Source of the DNA: JBHHYU01 sp046757725
GTDB taxonomy: Bacteria > Desulfobacterota > Binatia > UBA9968
DNA length: 8,628 nucleotides
Direction: 5' to 3'
Assembly (NCBI GenBank): GCA_046757725.1
Contig: JBHHYU010000110.1
Coordinates: forward strand, 1-8,628
A program made the translations under genes and the position numbers. The notes beneath the pieces were generated by a model that saw only the letters and a program-made list of their open reading frames with translations, was not told the DNA's origin and made no database searches. This document shows, piece after piece, positions 6,722 through 8,628 of the stretch (position 1 is its first letter; every line of letters begins with the position of its first letter).

Positions 6722-7780
6722 ATGAGAGAATCAACTTCACACCTGTGGATCTCTTTTCTTGGTCTTTTCCTATGGGGGTTGCTTGGTTGGTCCTCCGCAT
6801 GGGGAGCAGATCTCCGTCCGGAAGAGATCGTTACCGTTCTCCCTAAGGATGCTATACCGGCTATCCTTTCTCCCTCCTTTGACCCAGGAGGCAAGGCATC
6901 GTGGCTGAACGCCAAGGATCCCGTGATTGGTGTGACCATAAATGGGGATAGTCGCGCCTACCCTGTTTCCACCCTGAGCCGTCATGAAATTGTCAACGAT
7001 AAGGTGGGCGGCATACCGATTGCCGTCACCTGGTGACCGCTCTGTTATACGGCCATCGTGTATGACCGTAGAATCGCCGGTAAAGCGTTGACCTTTGGGG
7101 TTTCAGGCAAACTCGAGGCCAACTCTTTGATTATGTACGATCATCAGACGGATAGCCTCTGGAGTCATCTGGTGGGTGCAGCCGTTGTCGGACCACTGAA
7201 GGGAGAAAGACTCAAGCCTCGACAGTCCATGCTCACCCAGTGGGGTACCTGGATGAAGCTTCATGGCCAATCCAAGGTTCTAAACAGCGGGCGGAGACCT
7301 ATTTTCGGCTTACCCGGTGATCCCTATACATCCTATTATCGTTCCTCCGACACTGGGATCATCCCCACTCGACGGTCGGATAAAAGGATCTACGCGAAAG
7401 AATATGTGTTGGGACTAGTTCTCAATACAAAGGCTAAGGCCTACCCCTTTTCGGTGCTAAGCCGGCAGCCTGTCGTGAATGATCTCTTTCAGGGAGTTCC
7501 CCTACTAGTTGTCTTCGATGCTGAAGTTGCGACCGGGGTCATTTTTAAAAGGCAGACGAAAGAAAAAACCCTTTCCTTCAAGAAAGCGCAAGGGCAGGGA
7601 AAAAAGAGGCTCTTCCTGGTCGATGATGCCACAGGTTCAGTTTGGGACGGGCTGTTGGGAAGCGCCGTTCGAGGAAAGTTGAAGGGTGGAAAACTTCAGG
7701 CCCTACCGGCCACACCTTCATTCTGGTTTGGCTGGATTGATCACTATCCTAAGACAGAGCTCTACTCGGTGAAACGTTAG
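6722..7780 (+). CDS. Secreted DUF3179-family selenoprotein with UxxC motif, in-frame UGA
   Basis: Read through TGA at 7034-7036, this gives a 352-residue protein. Residues 1-29 are a signal peptide (hydrophobic 9-22, then SSAWGA), so it is exported. Residues 68-116 hold the DUF3179 signature: SRAYPVSTLSRHEIVND, then VTW-U-PLC with Sec105 and Cys108, then AIVYDR. Family members normally have CPLC, a redox or metal-site-like pair of unknown function. Residues 229-325 align without gaps to 68-164 (constant offset of 161), showing an internal duplication. In the second copy the U and C positions are Asp266 and Val269, so only the first copy can be active. I chose ATG 6722 because it gives a clean signal peptide, with AAGGA 11 nt upstream; a GTG at 6680 and a TTG at 6650 are in-frame alternatives. 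The stop is TAG. It probably shares a transcript with the upstream peroxiredoxin. Confidence 0.88.
7048..7070 (+). promoter_or_regulatory. Candidate bacterial SECIS element of the DUF3179 gene
   Basis: The mRNA after the UGA (7034-7036) folds as UACGG (7048-7052) with CCGUA (7066-7070). A single C-A mismatch is followed by CAU (7054-7056) with AUG (7062-7064). The 5-nt apical loop CGUGU (7057-7061) carries the GU typical of SelB-binding loops. The loop begins 20 nt after the UGA, well inside the usual bacterial spacing. Confidence 0.6.
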
Positions 7781-7784
7781 CCTC

Positions 7785-8513
7785 TCAAACCGAACCGGAC
7801 CCGGCTTTTTCTGCATCGGTGGCGTAAGGAAGGTGCCCTGTTACATTCAAATAGTCCTGGATAGCCTTTTTTCCGGAACGCCGATAGACACGTTCGCGCA
7901 ACGCAGGGTCCATGGGTATCCAATGGAGTCTCTCGGAGGCCCCCTGGCGGATGATGGGCACCTGGTTTCTCCTCATTTCATCCAATCGAATGAGACTTTC
8001 ACACATACCATCCAGCTCGGCGGCATTCGTCCAATCGGACTTGTAGACAACCGTTCCCTCTTGGTCGATGAGATAGGTCATATTAGAAAGTAAACCGTAG
8101 GCCCTGTGGATAGTACCTTTTAGGTCATCCACAAGGATCCGGATCGCGACATCCTCCGATTCCCGGTACTTTCTGGCATGAGCCATTTTTTGCTCGAAGC
8201 TGGTATGGTGCGGAAATTTTTCTCCCGGATGTGCCTCTCGGACGTAGATGATGAACATTTCAAAACCTTTTTGACGATACTTTTCCTGGAGCTGCGCCAG
8301 TGGGGGAACCTCCCCCACAAAGGGGGCTCAAGTGATACTTCCGAACTCCAGGAGAACGTGTTTTTTGCCCCTGAAGTTTGCAAGGGAAACCTCGTTTCCG
8401 TCGAGATCCGTTAATGTGAACTCTGGGGCCTTTGTCCCGATCTGCGCCACCCCGCGAAAATTGGGCCTTTCTATATTGCATTGCCCATAAGAATGACGGT
8501 TATAAGTATCCAT
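7785..8513 (-). CDS. Iodothyronine-deiodinase-like selenoprotein (redoxin fold), in-frame UGA
   Basis: Read through TGA at 8330-8328, this is a 242-residue thioredoxin-fold protein with no signal peptide. It starts with a redoxin-type IGTKAPEFTLTDLDG (25-39) and SLANFRG (43-49). The active site follows: LLEFGSIT-U-APF with Sec62, then IIYVREAHPGE (88-98). Vertebrate deiodinases have NFGSCT-U-P-F and a following YIEEAH, so the Sec context and the EAH histidine (His95) both match. No Cys lies at the +3 position; the only Cys residues are 12 and 171, so a single-Sec mechanism is likely. The bacterial substrate is unknown; reductive dehalogenation or peroxide reduction are possibilities. YLIDQEGTVVYKSDW (147-161) is the usual C-terminal redoxin strand pair. 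GAGAGGGGAGA lies about 8 nt before the ATG. The true stop is TGA, 4 nt from the DUF3179 stop, so the two genes converge. Confidence 0.88.
8300..8318 (-). promoter_or_regulatory. Strong candidate bacterial SECIS element of the deiodinase-like gene
   Basis: On the mRNA strand GUGGGGG (8318-8312) pairs perfectly with CCCCCAC (8306-8300) around the 5-nt loop AGGUU (8311-8307). The loop resembles the GGU-containing apical loop of the E. coli formate dehydrogenase SECIS. It starts 16 nt after the UGA (8330-8328). A further GAGC (8329-8326) with GCUC (8292-8289) pairing can close a 7x7 internal loop below it. Confidence 0.7.
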
Positions 8514-8628
8514 GGATTACGTCTCCCCTCTCGGATTTAAAAACTTCAGAACGGTTTTTCCTTTACCCTAAGGGCTTACCTACCATCAAAGAGTCAATGT
8601 ATTCATTTCACATTTTTAGCCCATTAGC

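Noticed and set aside
7790..7809. GC-rich stretch followed by TTTTT as a rho-independent terminator for the DUF3179 gene
   Set aside because: Only a 3-4 bp stem with a tiny loop (CCGGACCCGG) can form, too weak for a credible intrinsic terminator.
6029..8513. Six separate short genes or three nonsense-mutated pseudogenes, ended by TGA at 6266, 7034 and 8330
   Set aside because: Each pair of fragments joins in the same frame into one full-length family member, the TGA sits exactly on a conserved Cys, and SECIS-like hairpins follow. Selenocysteine read-through explains all three at once.
8520..8628. Promoter for the deiodinase-like gene
   Set aside because: A TTGACT is present on the minus strand, but no acceptable -10 hexamer occurs 16-18 bp downstream, so no promoter is called.

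Overview
The window carries eight protein-coding genes in two biosynthetic or metabolic blocks, and three of them are best read as selenoprotein genes. Base composition is moderate and Shine-Dalgarno sequences are mostly strong. Two proteins have signal peptides, and several genes are tightly overlapped. This suggests an uncultured or environmental, probably Gram-negative, bacterium that decodes UGA as selenocysteine. Selenoprotein-rich lineages such as Desulfobacterota, Methylomirabilota or Nitrospirota are possible, but nothing here fixes the phylum. No rRNA, tRNA, CRISPR, insertion sequence or integrase was seen.

Left block, leftward transcription (5011 to 110): a FabF-type beta-ketoacyl synthase with a complete Cys-His-His triad, a small SAM-dependent methyltransferase, and a geranylgeranyl-reductase-like FAD oxidoreductase. 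They follow each other with 20-nt and 4-nt (GTGA) overlaps and are almost certainly one translationally coupled operon. The set looks like a small polyketide or lipid-tailoring pathway, but the product cannot be named. About 90 nt further on lies a 555-residue protein made of two ThyX-like halves, probably with its own promoter. In it the ThyX signature is split: one half keeps the S...STRY part and the other keeps RHR.

Right block, rightward transcription (5161 to 7780): a classical short-chain dehydrogenase, divergent from the ketosynthase; then a secreted peroxiredoxin-like protein; then a secreted DUF3179-family protein. A cytoplasmic redoxin related to iodothyronine deiodinases is encoded convergently (8513 to 7785), its stop only 4 nt from that of the DUF3179 gene.

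The main discovery is that the last three genes are each interrupted by one in-frame TGA exactly where the family has its redox Cys. The contexts are RGHW-U-PYC (peroxiredoxin), VTW-U-PLC (DUF3179) and FGSIT-U-APF (deiodinase-like). In every case the reading frame and the homology continue without a shift. A stem-loop with a GU-containing apical loop follows at bacterial-SECIS distance, very clear in the deiodinase-like gene, clear in the DUF3179 gene and weaker in the peroxiredoxin. TGA is also a true stop in several genes here, including two of the three selenoprotein genes, which argues against a UGA=Trp code. Conventional gene calling would split each into two fragments or call them pseudogenes. 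Together they form a compact selenoprotein redox locus of about 2.5 kb, with two exported members and one without a visible signal peptide.
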